Shown in pieces: positions 16,632 to 24,469 of a stretch of DNA of 64,000 nucleotides. Source of the stretch: Pararhizobium gei (GTDB lineage Bacteria > Pseudomonadota > Alphaproteobacteria > Rhizobiales > Rhizobiaceae); contig NZ_CP119409.1 of the NCBI RefSeq assembly GCF_029223885.1, positions 212,001 to 276,000 of the forward strand. Direction: 5' to 3'. The position numbers were made by a program, and so were the translations under genes. Positions within the stretch are counted from its first letter, which is position 1, and each line of letters begins with the position of its first letter. The notes beneath the pieces are model-generated. The model was not told where the DNA came from. It searched no databases and was given only the letters and a program-made list of their open reading frames with translations.

Positions 16632-17361
16632 GGTGAAGCTCCGCCGCCGTTTGCGGGGCCATCGCCCGCAGCAGTTCCGAAGGCGTCGAGACACCGCGTT
16701 CCTCCGTTGCGACCACGCGCCCGCTGCGCAGGATGGACACGCGGTCAGACAGGGCCATCACTTCGTCCATCCGGTGGGTGATGAAGAGAAGAAGGGAACC
16801 CTCGTCGGCCAGCTGGCGCATCAGCGCAAACACAGATTCGCGGTCGGCATAATCCAGCGCCGCCGTCACCTCGTCGAGGATCAGCACGCGTGGCCGGCGC
16901 ACGACGGCGCGCGCAAGCACGACGAGCTGCTGCGCCGCCAGGGGCAACCTGCCGGCGGGGATATCGAGCGGCACCTCGCTCACCGCAAAACGCGCCAGGG
17001 CGGCGGCTGCGGTTTCGCGCCGCCTGTCGCGGGGAATCCTGCGGTGAAGAAGACCGTCCAGTCCCAGCAGAATATTGTCGGTGACGCTCCGATCCGGCGC
17101 GATCAGCACCTCCTGAAACACCGTCGCGAAACCGGCGGACTGGAAATCGGCTGGCCGCGCACCGCTAAATGTGCGCCCGTCGAGCGTGATCGTGCCGCCG
17201 TCGGGTTGGACGATGCCCGACAGAAGCTTGACGAGCGTGCTTTTGCCGGAGCCGTTTTCGCCCAGGATCGTGTGGATGGTGCCGGCTCGAAACGCAATCG
17301 TGGCGCCCGCAAGGGCAACCGTCTCGCCATATCGTTTCGACAGACTGTTGATTTCGAGCAT
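16624..17361 (-). CDS. ABC sugar ATPase, N-terminal half of an RbsA-type protein (separate gene)
   Basis: The 245-residue product covers the first nucleotide-binding domain of an RbsA-type ATPase: Walker A GENGSGKS (34-41), Q-loop VFQEVL, Walker B LILDEVTAALD (Val in place of Pro in the D-loop run), and H-loop FITHRMDEV. The signature motif reads LPLAAQQLVVLARA, degenerate as in many first domains. Family members are normally about 500 residues with both domains; here a stop falls exactly in the interdomain linker and the second domain follows in another frame. Either a natural fission or a frameshift explains this; the well-placed ATG of the second gene favours fission. Confidence 0.85.
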   Translation of the reverse strand: MLEINSLSKRYGETVALAGATIAFRAGTIHTILGENGSGKSTLVKLLSGIVQPDGGTITLDGRTFSGARPADFQSAGFATVFQEVLIAPDRSVTDNILLGLDGLLHRRIPRDRRRETAAAALARFAVSEVPLDIPAGRLPLAAQQLVVLARAVVRRPRVLILDEVTAALDYADRESVFALMRQLADEGSLLLFITHRMDEVMALSDRVSILRSGRVVATEERGVSTPSELLRAMAPQTAAELHHA

Positions 17362-17452
17362 TGTCCGGTCTCTGAAGTGATGGGAAGTCGAACGGTTCGA
17401 AGGGAAGGTGTCCTGAGCGTTCAGGTCGGTCCCTTATCCGCCCTTTCGGGCA

Positions 17453-17478
17453 CCTTCTCCCCGCAGGCGGGGAGAAGG
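17453..17478. repeat. GC-rich palindrome after a binding-protein gene
   Basis: CCTTCTCCCC (17453-17462) pairs with GGGGAGAAGG (17469-17478) around a 6-base loop. It lies between the ribose-type binding-protein gene (stop at 17530) and the ATPase gene (start 17361). Related pyrimidine-rich palindromes occur at 28162-28245 and 54151-54256, suggesting a dispersed extragenic repeat family; it could also act as an intra-operon stem stabilising the binding-protein message. Confidence 0.6.
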
Positions 17479-17529
17479 AAGGGCTGTAGACCACGCATCA
17501 GGCCAAGCTGCCGCGCGGTCCATAGCCGG

Positions 17530-18720
17530 CTACTTGGCGCAGGCGTCCGGCACCTTTGCATAATCCCAGCCCGGCGTTGGCTTGGCGCCGTTGAAATAGG
17601 CGTCCAGCCATTCTTCCGGCATCGGATCCTTTGGCGGGACCGGGAAGACCGATACCGAATCCGGCGTCATGCAGTCCTTGTACCAGCTTGCGAGATCGGC
17701 ATTGTGGATGGCGGGGATCGGGATCATCAGCGTGTTCAGCTTCGGCGTCTGTCCGTCGAGTAGGCGCGCACCGATGCGAAACAGCGTCTGTGCCGTCCAA
17801 TGCGGCAAGAGCGCGTGGCCTTCGAACCGGTACTTGTCCGGATTGGCCTTCCAGTATCCCAAGGCGTCGCCGGTCAGCGACCCGGTGATGATCGGGGCCG
17901 GCCGGCCGGCTTCCGCGAAGGCTTCGGCCACCACGCGGCTCTCGCTGCCCGTGGTCCAGACGGCATCGATCGGCGCGGGATTGGTGGCGATCGCCTGGAA
18001 GACCACTGTCTTGGTGACGTTCGCCGTCCAGTTGCCGTTGACGCTGCGCGCCACCTTCAGCTTCGCATTCTCGGCCAGCGCCTTGTCGCCGCCCTCGCGC
18101 TCCTGCACGACGATCGGATGACCGGCAATGCCCTCGACCAGAAGCACGCTGCCGCCATCGGGCAATTCCTTGCCGATGGCACTCATCATGTCGTAGCCCC
18201 ACCGCGCATAGTTGGAATCGACGTTGATCGCATTGGGGCTGGTGACCGAACCGGCCGCGGTCAGGAAGGGAATTCCGGCTTTGGCGGCAGCATCGATAGC
18301 ATCGTCGAGCGCCGTCGCCGAACCCGGGATCGAGGTGATGATCGAGCAGCCCTTGTCGATGAAGGCGCGGATCTGGTTGATCTGCTGGCTGGCATCATTG
18401 TTGGAATCGGAAACCTCGAAACTGGCCACCGTGCCATCGGCGATCAGTCCATCGACCAGTCGCTTCAGTTCGGTGGTGACCGTCACCCGCCAAGGATTGC
18501 CCTGGTAGGATTCCGAGTGGCACCATTTCCAAGGCTTGGCCGGCGCCTTGAAATCGTCCCATGCCGAAGGCAGCACTTTTTGTGGCGCACCCTCGTACTG
18601 GGCTTTGAGAATATCGGGCAGGCCCTGCACCACCGTCGCAACGGCATCCTGCGCCTGGGCGACCGTTGTCGCGGTCATGATCGCGGTCGCGGCCAGCAGG
18701 CCGCGTGTCATTGTCTTCAT
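17530..18720 (-). CDS. Sugar ABC transporter substrate-binding protein (RbsB-like, periplasmic binding protein 4 type)
   Basis: The 396-residue receptor has a signal peptide (about 1-23, TTVAQAQ) and the fold of pentose/autoinducer-binding proteins: VTVTTELKRLVDGLIADG, the NNDASQQINQIRAFIDKG segment (about 107-124) and SIITSIPGSATALDDAIDAA (about 127-146), then domain 2 with SVLLVEGIAGHPIVVQE and DAVWTTGSESRVVAEAF. The ATG at 18720 is eight bases after GGAGG; an upstream in-frame ATG at 18726 is only two bases from it and less likely. Serves the split ATPase and RbsC-type permeases downstream. Ligand not known. Confidence 0.92.
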   Translation of the reverse strand: MKTMTRGLLAATAIMTATTVAQAQDAVATVVQGLPDILKAQYEGAPQKVLPSAWDDFKAPAKPWKWCHSESYQGNPWRVTVTTELKRLVDGLIADGTVASFEVSDSNNDASQQINQIRAFIDKGCSIITSIPGSATALDDAIDAAAKAGIPFLTAAGSVTSPNAINVDSNYARWGYDMMSAIGKELPDGGSVLLVEGIAGHPIVVQEREGGDKALAENAKLKVARSVNGNWTANVTKTVVFQAIATNPAPIDAVWTTGSESRVVAEAFAEAGRPAPIITGSLTGDALGYWKANPDKYRFEGHALLPHWTAQTLFRIGARLLDGQTPKLNTLMIPIPAIHNADLASWYKDCMTPDSVSVFPVPPKDPMPEEWLDAYFNGAKPTPGWDYAKVPDACAK

Positions 18721-18761
18721 ATCCATTTCCTCCCTTTGATAGCCAGCTCCTCCGCCGGCGG

Positions 18762-19901
18762 TTACGTTGTTTTGAAGCTCTCCGAGAACAGTCTGCTGAG
18801 ATCGTTGACGACCGCAGCCGATGGCTGCTTTGCCAGAAGACCTTCATTGATCCGGTCGGACGCCGCCTGCTGGAAAGCCATGTAGCCATTGTGGCGCGGG
18901 CGCACCCAGGCAGCTTCCAGCGTTTCGCGCGTGCCCCGGTAGAAATCCGCGGTCGCGGCGTTGACGGCATCATCTTCCCAAGCGGCGGCATGCCCCGGCT
19001 GACCGCCGGATTGCGCGTAAAGTCCCTTCTGGATATCGCCACTTGCGATGAAATAGGCGAAATCGAGCGCTGCTTCGGGTGCCGCGGTGAAGGCGGATAC
19101 GGCAATGCCGGTGCCGCCCAGGGCCGAACCCGCCGGCCCGATGTCGCCTGCCGGTGGGCAATCGGAAAACCGCACCCGGTGCGGCCGGAAGCCGGCCATC
19201 GCATAACTTACATAACCGTAGATCAAGGGAGAGCAGGCAACCGTCGACTGGTCCGCGGCCATGGCCTCCAGAGCGGCGATCGGATCCATGCCGAAGCAGG
19301 CCGTATCGGTCAACGACACGATCTCGCGCATCATCTCATAGACCCGCGCACCGGTTTGCGGGTCGATCAGAATGCGGGTATCCCCGTTTGCGCAGGGTTT
19401 TCCGAGATTGGCGCAGAGCGTATAGAACGTCATCAGCGAATGCGGCGGCCGCAGCGGCAGGAGCACCTGACCTTTTGCCGCAAGAGCAAGCATATCCGAC
19501 CATGTCGCGGGCGGTGCATCGATGAGATCGGGCCGGGTGGCCTGGACTTGCGTGGCCGCGTCGATGGGAAACGCCCATTGCCGGCCCTGCCAGTTGTAGC
19601 TCTGATAGGACGCGCCGACGCTTGCCTGCCGCAGAGTTTTGCGTTCGGCCTCGCGCCCGGCGACATCCAGCGGCAAAAGGCAGTTTTCCAAAGTGATCTG
19701 GCCGACATGCGGGTGATCGATGACGATCAGATCATAGGCGCGCGCCAGATCCTCCACCGGATATGTCTCGAAATCCTGCAGCGAGCGCTTGTCCCATTCC
19801 ACGGTGATGCCGGTCCGCTCCATAAACAGCCGCGAACAGGCGACCATCGGATCGTAACCGCGCGGATGGCTCCAGGTCATGCCCTTGAGAACGACGCTCA
19901 C
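18762..19901 (-). CDS. Extracellular solute-binding-like protein without signal peptide
   Basis: The 379-residue protein resembles family 1 solute-binding proteins (VVLKGMTWSHPRGYDPMVAC at the start, later GRQWAFPIDAATQVQATRP, AMAADQSTVACSPLIYGYVS, and ALDFAYFIASGDIQKGLYAQ). Its start is fixed at GTG 19901 by a GTGA overlap with the stop of the CoA-transferase gene; no leader peptide precedes the first domain, and codons further up belong to the transferase gene. It should therefore stay in the cytoplasm unless a cryptic leader is used. A true receptor gene for the transporter lies next to it, so this one may be a soluble ligand-binding or sensing protein, or a receptor that lost its leader. 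The role is unknown. Confidence 0.8.
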   Translation of the reverse strand: MSVVLKGMTWSHPRGYDPMVACSRLFMERTGITVEWDKRSLQDFETYPVEDLARAYDLIVIDHPHVGQITLENCLLPLDVAGREAERKTLRQASVGASYQSYNWQGRQWAFPIDAATQVQATRPDLIDAPPATWSDMLALAAKGQVLLPLRPPHSLMTFYTLCANLGKPCANGDTRILIDPQTGARVYEMMREIVSLTDTACFGMDPIAALEAMAADQSTVACSPLIYGYVSYAMAGFRPHRVRFSDCPPAGDIGPAGSALGGTGIAVSAFTAAPEAALDFAYFIASGDIQKGLYAQSGGQPGHAAAWEDDAVNAATADFYRGTRETLEAAWVRPRHNGYMAFQQAASDRINEGLLAKQPSAAVVNDLSRLFSESFKTT

Positions 19902-21058
19902 AGTCCGAACTCCTTGCGGATCGCAGCACTCTGTTCGCCGATGCGCGGCGCGGCGCGGTCGGATTTTGCTCGCACACCATTGACCCTGAGCGGTGAACGC
20001 GTCGTCTGGATCGATACCCCGTCGTCGCGCGACACGGTCTGCAGCATGTCGAGATACTGAAATCCCTCGCTCTCCAGCAGTTCGGTCCAGTTCAGCACCT
20101 TCGCGCACCAAATGTCGGCAGGTTCAAGGATCGCCAGCCATTCATCGATCGTCTTGGATGAAATCCGCGCCGCGATCAGCGCCTTGATGTCGTCGCGTGC
20201 CGTAAACCAGCTCGAAGGCGCATCCCGGTAGATGGCAAGCTCCTCCATCTCGAGAAGGTCCGCGAGTTTCGAAATGGGCGTCATCGCGATGGCGAGATAG
20301 CCGTCGGAAGCCGGATAAACGCCATAGGGCGCCGACAGATAGGCATGCGCGCTGCGGAAATCCGAACGCTTCGGCAGGCGGCGGCCATCATTCAGATGTG
20401 TCGTCAGCACCTCGAACTGGAAATCGACCAGAACCTCCAGAAGGCTGGTTTCGACGAGGCTGCCATTGCCGCTGATGCCGCGCCGTACCAGAGCCGCAAG
20501 GATACCCTGTGCTGCGGCCGCACCGGCGAGCATGTCGCCAATTGCAAGGCCGAAGGGCACCGGCCCTTGCCCTTCGTCGCCATTCAGCCACATAACGCCC
20601 GAGCGCGACTGCGCCAGAAGGTCCTGCCCCGGGCGCTTGACCCAGGGTCCGTCATTGCCATAGCCGCTGATCGACGCATAGACGATGCGGGGATTGATCT
20701 GACGCACGGCTTCGTAATCCAGCCCAAGACGCTCGATCACACCCGGCCGGAAATTCTGGATGACGACATCGGCCTTCGTCATCAACGTGCGCAGCGCCTT
20801 CAGATCGTCCGCATTTTTCAGATCGATCGCCAGGCTCTCCTTGGCGCGGTTGATGGCGTGGAAAATGGTCGAATCGCCACCGATTTCCGTATCGCTCAGA
20901 TAAAGCCGCCGGGAGAGATCGCCACCATCGGGACGCTCGATCTTGATAACGCGGGCGCCAAGATCCATCAGGCGCAGCGAACAATAGGGGCCGGACAGAA
21001 ACTGGCTCATGTCCAGCACAACCAGTCCGCTGAGCGGCAGTTCGTTTTCGGCACTCAT
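19898..21058 (-). CDS. CaiB/BaiF family CoA-transferase (family III)
   Basis: The 386-residue cytoplasmic enzyme would move CoA between a donor thioester and a carboxylic acid. Family features in order: LSGLVVLDMSQFLSGPYCS (about 9-27), LGARVIKIERPDGGD (33-47), VVIQNFRPGVIERLGL (98-113), ASISGYGNDGPW (128-139), and the catalytic Asp in RPGQDLLAQSRSG (D146), followed by GLAIGDMLAGAAAAQGILAA. The C-terminal region is typical. It sits between a MaoC gene (6 bases upstream) and the leaderless binding-like gene (GTGA overlap). Context suggests activation of an imported carboxylate to its CoA ester and then hydration or dehydration by the MaoC protein; the substrate is not identifiable. Confidence 0.9.
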   Translation of the reverse strand: MSAENELPLSGLVVLDMSQFLSGPYCSLRLMDLGARVIKIERPDGGDLSRRLYLSDTEIGGDSTIFHAINRAKESLAIDLKNADDLKALRTLMTKADVVIQNFRPGVIERLGLDYEAVRQINPRIVYASISGYGNDGPWVKRPGQDLLAQSRSGVMWLNGDEGQGPVPFGLAIGDMLAGAAAAQGILAALVRRGISGNGSLVETSLLEVLVDFQFEVLTTHLNDGRRLPKRSDFRSAHAYLSAPYGVYPASDGYLAIAMTPISKLADLLEMEELAIYRDAPSSWFTARDDIKALIAARISSKTIDEWLAILEPADIWCAKVLNWTELLESEGFQYLDMLQTVSRDDGVSIQTTRSPLRVNGVRAKSDRAAPRIGEQSAAIRKEFGL

Positions 21059-21063
21059 GGTCG

Positions 21064-21615
21064 TTATTTTTCCGTTTTGCCGACGAAGTCGGCTGGGTTT
21101 TTGTATTTCACCGTCTGCAAATGCTCGCAGTACAGCACGAGTTCGCCTTCGCCCTTGAAGACCTCATAGCTCGCCCGGATCAGCCCGAGTTCCTGGTAGC
21201 GCGGTTTTTTATCGAGGTTGGTGCGGATCGTGTAGATCGTCTCGCCGATGAAGACAGGCTTTATGAAACGCAGACGGTCATAGCCATAGGAGAAGGCATT
21301 GACGCAATTGGTGGCGACCAACCCAAGCCCGGCGGAGAAGACGAAGGCGCCGGCGATCAGCCTTTTGCCGAAAATGCCTTCGCGCTCGGCAAACATGGCA
21401 TCCTGCACATAGGGATGAATATCAGTCACCAGCGTATTGAAGATCGTGCTGTCGGTTTCGCCCAGCGTGCGGCGTAGAGACCGGATTTTCTGGCCGACCG
21501 GCCAATCCTCGTAAAACCAGTTCTCGGCATTCCAGACCGGCAGCGCTGCATGATCGTCCGGCATATCGGATGGCAAGGTCGATGACACGCCAACTGTCGG
21601 CGCAAAACTGTTCAT
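21064..21615 (-). CDS. MaoC-type hotdog-fold protein
   Basis: The 183-residue protein is a paralogue of the MaoC protein at 4676-5125, sharing [11 protein letters not shown]2-PV-x-IG-x-TI (about 123-141) and the [16 protein letters not shown] start of the hotdog domain (31-46). In the active-site loop it reads [10 protein letters not shown]: Asp65 is kept, but the His expected five residues later is Val70, with His67 nearby, so catalysis may differ from standard (R)-hydratases. The ATG at 21615 has GGGAGG seven bases before it and excludes 20 extra codons that overlap the operator palindrome. First gene of the operon with the CoA-transferase and the ribose-type importer. Confidence 0.82.
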   Translation of the reverse strand: MNSFAPTVGVSSTLPSDMPDDHAALPVWNAENWFYEDWPVGQKIRSLRRTLGETDSTIFNTLVTDIHPYVQDAMFAEREGIFGKRLIAGAFVFSAGLGLVATNCVNAFSYGYDRLRFIKPVFIGETIYTIRTNLDKKPRYQELGLIRASYEVFKGEGELVLYCEHLQTVKYKNPADFVGKTEK

Positions 21616-21632
21616 GAACACCCTCCCAGGTT

Positions 21633-21659
21633 TTCTTATGTGAAGATAATTTTCACATA
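21633..21659. promoter_or_regulatory. Operator-like palindrome in the divergent MaoC/lactonase promoter
   Basis: TATGTGAA (21637-21644) and TTCACATA (21652-21659) form a perfect 8-bp inverted repeat with a 7-base spacer; the left part also reads TTCTTATGTGAA and so fits the pattern at 1598, 12107, 12172 and 13035. The TATGTGAA half-site recurs exactly at 1651-1658. It lies 18 bases before the MaoC start, where bound protein would block transcription. Confidence 0.6.
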
Positions 21660-21742
21660 TGGATTGATTTTGCAAGGCCTATCCAGCATTCTCGGCATCG
21701 ATTAAAAGCACGGGAACAGCGACGCATCGGGAGGAGCAGGCG

Positions 21743-22873
21743 ATGGGTGAAAGCTATCATGTCTTCGTAGGTACGCTGAACCGGGAAGCACCCTACTTCC
21801 AGGGCGCACGCGGCACGGGGCTGGCGGTTTTCAGTTTCGATGAAGAGACACTTGCCGTGAAGGCTCTGGCTTCTCATCAAACGATCGAGAACCCGACCTT
21901 TCTGTCGGTCGATACGAAACGGCAGGTTGTTTACGCCAATTCGGAAATCTTCGGGTGGAACGAAGGCTTGGTGACCGCGCTTGCATTCGATCCCCGGACA
22001 GGAAGCCTCGCCCATATCAACATGCAGCCCTCGCTTGGCAGCATAACCGCCCACAATGCGATTTCGCGTGATGGCACCAGGCTTTTCGTTGTCAATTACG
22101 GTCTGGGCGAAGGGGGCCCCGACCAATCTCTTGTTGTCTACGGTATTCGAAGCGATGGTGGGCTGACGCCGCCGATGTCAAGCGTAAGACAGACTGGAAC
22201 GGGTCCGAAAACAGACCGGCAAGAGCGAAGCCATACGCACAGCGTGATCGAAATTGCAGACAACCTGCTGCTCGTCGCCGACCTCGGGTGCGATAGCCTG
22301 ACGAGCTACAGGATCGAAGGCGACGGGAAACTGACGCTGCAGGCCGTTTCCAGAACCAAAGCCGGCGCCGGACCCCGCCACATGGCGTTGGATCCGAAAG
22401 GCCGGCTGCTTTTTGTTCTCAACGAACTCGATTCGACGCTGGCCAGCTTTGCAATCGACCAGAGCGCAGGAACGCTCGTGCAACTGGATTCAAAGCCGAC
22501 GGTACCAACGGAGGCACTGGAGGGCAACCACTGCGCCGACGTGCAAATTTCCGGCGACGGTCAATTTCTCTACGCCTCCAACCGTGGGCACGACAGTATC
22601 GCGGTGTTCAAGGTCGATCCGCAATCGGGCAAGCTCGACCCTATCCAGAGCCTGCCGTGTGGTGGCTCCACGCCAAGGAACCTGGCCTTAAGCCCGTCAG
22701 GGAAGCATCTGTTTTGCGCCAATCAGAACAGCGATCTGATCTCTATTTTTTCCCGGCATCCCGTCCATGGCACCCTCGTCGTAACCGACCAGTCTATTCC
22801 CGTGGGAACGCCGATGTGCGTCCGGCCGGTTGCCGTGACACCGAAGCTGGCACCGGCGGACGATGTTCAGTGA
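21743..22873 (+). CDS. Beta-propeller lactonase family protein (YbhE/6-phosphogluconolactonase type)
   Basis: The 376-residue protein is made of repeated propeller blades with recurrent patterns such as GDGQFLYASNRGHDSIAVFK (about 272-291), DPKGRLLFVLNELDSTLASF (about 216-235), GPRHMAL and SPSGKHLFCANQNSDLI. Seven-bladed members hydrolyse sugar lactones (YbhE, 6-phosphogluconolactone). No leader peptide is seen, so it acts in the cytoplasm. A GGGAGGAG site lies before the ATG. It is divergent from the CoA-transferase/ribose-type operon and shares its promoter region with a palindrome, so it may belong to the same regulon; the particular lactone is not known. Confidence 0.85.
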   Translation: MGESYHVFVGTLNREAPYFQGARGTGLAVFSFDEETLAVKALASHQTIENPTFLSVDTKRQVVYANSEIFGWNEGLVTALAFDPRTGSLAHINMQPSLGSITAHNAISRDGTRLFVVNYGLGEGGPDQSLVVYGIRSDGGLTPPMSSVRQTGTGPKTDRQERSHTHSVIEIADNLLLVADLGCDSLTSYRIEGDGKLTLQAVSRTKAGAGPRHMALDPKGRLLFVLNELDSTLASFAIDQSAGTLVQLDSKPTVPTEALEGNHCADVQISGDGQFLYASNRGHDSIAVFKVDPQSGKLDPIQSLPCGGSTPRNLALSPSGKHLFCANQNSDLISIFSRHPVHGTLVVTDQSIPVGTPMCVRPVAVTPKLAPADDVQ

Positions 22874-23147
22874 GGTTGATCCTGCGAACCCCTGCCGCTT
22901 CAGGAAGCCAAGAACTGATTTGAAGGTTTAGCAATTGCCGGCGGACCTGTCGCCACAGGCACCAAAATAGGAGTCGGTTCGGTGAAAAGCGCAGCAGCCA
23001 AACTCCAGTGCGTAGCCTGCAGCAGCGCTGAAGCGAAAATTTGCAACAAGCGTTGCCGACAATTGGACCTATATCTATTGAATACCGCCCATCCAGTGGA
23101 AAATGAGAGAGAAATTCTCTTCGAGACCGACTTGTTGGGAGATAGCG

Positions 23148-23543
23148 GTGGGATATAGTTTTACCGACTTGCATCTAGATGCCCCAGTTGACCCAGGGCT
23201 CGTTGATGGCCTGCCAGCGAGTTTGGGCGTGGCGCTTCCCGAAGACTATATCGATTTCCTCAAAATGCATAATGGCGGCGAAGGCTTCATTGGCGATAAC
23301 TACATTATATTCTGGAAGGCTGAAGAACTGGCCGACTTCAATCGCGAATACGAGGTCGAGCAGTACGCGCCGGGAATCCTACTCTTCGCTTCTAGCGGAG
23401 GTGGTGAGGGCTATGGCTTCGACACCCAATCTGAAGGGATGCCCATAGTCAGAGTTCCCTTTATCGGGATGACGCGCGATGATGCAGAACTGGTTGCCCA
23501 GAATCTCCCGGACCTTTTTGCGAAGCTGAAGACGGCACTATGA
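23148..23543 (+). CDS. SMI1/KNR4 family protein (putative immunity protein)
   Basis: The 131-residue protein has SMI1/KNR4 features: GLPASLGVALPEDYIDFLKM (about 18-37) followed by HNGGEGFIGDNYIIFWKAEE (38-57) and a C-terminal LFASSGGGEGYGFDT (about 77-91) with an acidic tail. In bacteria this superfamily mainly neutralises polymorphic toxins delivered by contact-dependent or type VI systems. GTG at 23148 has GGGAG six bases upstream and gives the standard domain start; an ATG at 23103 would add 15 non-homologous residues. The 274 bases before it hold no recognisable gene. It is in an AT-richer island with a broken toxin gene right after it (23540-23870), whose first ATG overlaps this stop. 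Confidence 0.75.
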   Translation: MGYSFTDLHLDAPVDPGLVDGLPASLGVALPEDYIDFLKMHNGGEGFIGDNYIIFWKAEELADFNREYEVEQYAPGILLFASSGGGEGYGFDTQSEGMPIVRVPFIGMTRDDAELVAQNLPDLFAKLKTAL

Positions 23544-23870
23544 GCAATCGTCTCGATGCACGTTCTCTAGGCATGGAACTGGTGGAAAATTACCCCAGTA
23601 ATGGTTTGAGAAGACGCGTCCGATCCGCAGAATAAGACTTTAGTAACGCGCAGCAGCACTTTGAGATCGTGCGCTACTGGAATTTGGACCGTTTCGGTAA
23701 GCGAGTGAAGGTTGACGGGGAAACTCGTTTAGAGGACCCGAAATCAGGTTATCAGATTAGTAAATACTATGCTCGTGGCAATTCCCATTGAGGGAGTGCT
23801 TGGAAGCTGATCGACCGAGCGGGAACACATCGGAACGCTGAGCTCAGATGGTGTATTTTTACGAAAATAG
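23540..23870 (+). pseudogene. Decayed polymorphic-toxin C-terminal domain
   Basis: One frame can be read from ATG 23540 with two in-frame stops (TAA 23633, TGA 23789) and then a frameshift near 23825. The segments read: 31 codons to the TAA; then HFEIVRYWNLDRFGKRVKVD and, after a short gap, LEDPKSGYQISKYYARGNSH up to the TGA; then GSAWKLIDRAGT; then, shifted, IGTLSSDGVFLRK and a TAG at 23868. The closing pattern (GNSH-GSAWKLIDR...IGTL-DG-FLRK) resembles the ends of secreted polymorphic toxins of the CDI/Rhs/T6 type. No N-terminal delivery domain is present here, so this was probably a displaced C-terminal cassette that has since decayed. Family is inferred from memory of such tails, not from a search. 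Confidence 0.6.
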
Positions 23871-23872
23871 GA

Positions 23873-24367
23873 ATGGTTGAGATGGAAATAGATCGTTCGC
23901 TAGATGCTTATTTTCCTGAGTTAGACCTCGGGGAATGTGACTTGGCCGCCATGGGGCTTGCTTATGCCAATATTTCTGTATTCGACCGCTGGCTCTCTGA
24001 AGGCGAGGCTGAATCAAACCCATTGATGAGTTACTCGATTGCCATGGACGCCGGCAAACTTGACGATTATCTCGCTGGGGAACATAAATTTCTCAGCCTT
24101 TATCGCGTGCTCGGCCAGCGTGGGGTGATCTGCAATAGGCCTGGGCCGCTTCGAAAGTTTGATCGTATTGATGCGCAGCTTGAACAAATTCTCAAGGGTA
24201 GTCTTCGTGAAAAACGATTTGCAGACGTGCACTTCGTAGACTTCGGAGTACGTGTCATCGGTGGCTATGATCGTACCGACTTGATTGTCGCTGAATCGTC
24301 CGAGTTACTCGACTTGCTGAGTCCCGAAGTCGCTAAGTGCGGCCTGTTTATGTTACCGCTCAAATAA
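23873..24367 (+). CDS. Hypothetical protein, candidate immunity protein
   Basis: The 164-residue protein starts three bases after the last stop of the toxin relic, the place where the matching immunity gene normally lies. It is soluble, acidic at the start (MEIDRSLDAYFPELDLGECD), and has no leader or membrane segment. I do not recognise a family. An internal ATG at 23882 is an alternative start. The frame is intact although the toxin before it is broken, which fits the common observation that immunity genes outlive their toxins. Function is inferred only from position. Confidence 0.6.
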   Translation: MVEMEIDRSLDAYFPELDLGECDLAAMGLAYANISVFDRWLSEGEAESNPLMSYSIAMDAGKLDDYLAGEHKFLSLYRVLGQRGVICNRPGPLRKFDRIDAQLEQILKGSLREKRFADVHFVDFGVRVIGGYDRTDLIVAESSELLDLLSPEVAKCGLFMLPLK

Positions 24368-24469
24368 CCTCTGAAGATGCCAAATGTGGCCTGATATATT
24401 CGGGGTGCTTTATGAATTGTGCAGTGACCAAGCAGACGGTTCAGAAGCGGGCAGGAGGAAATTAAAGAG

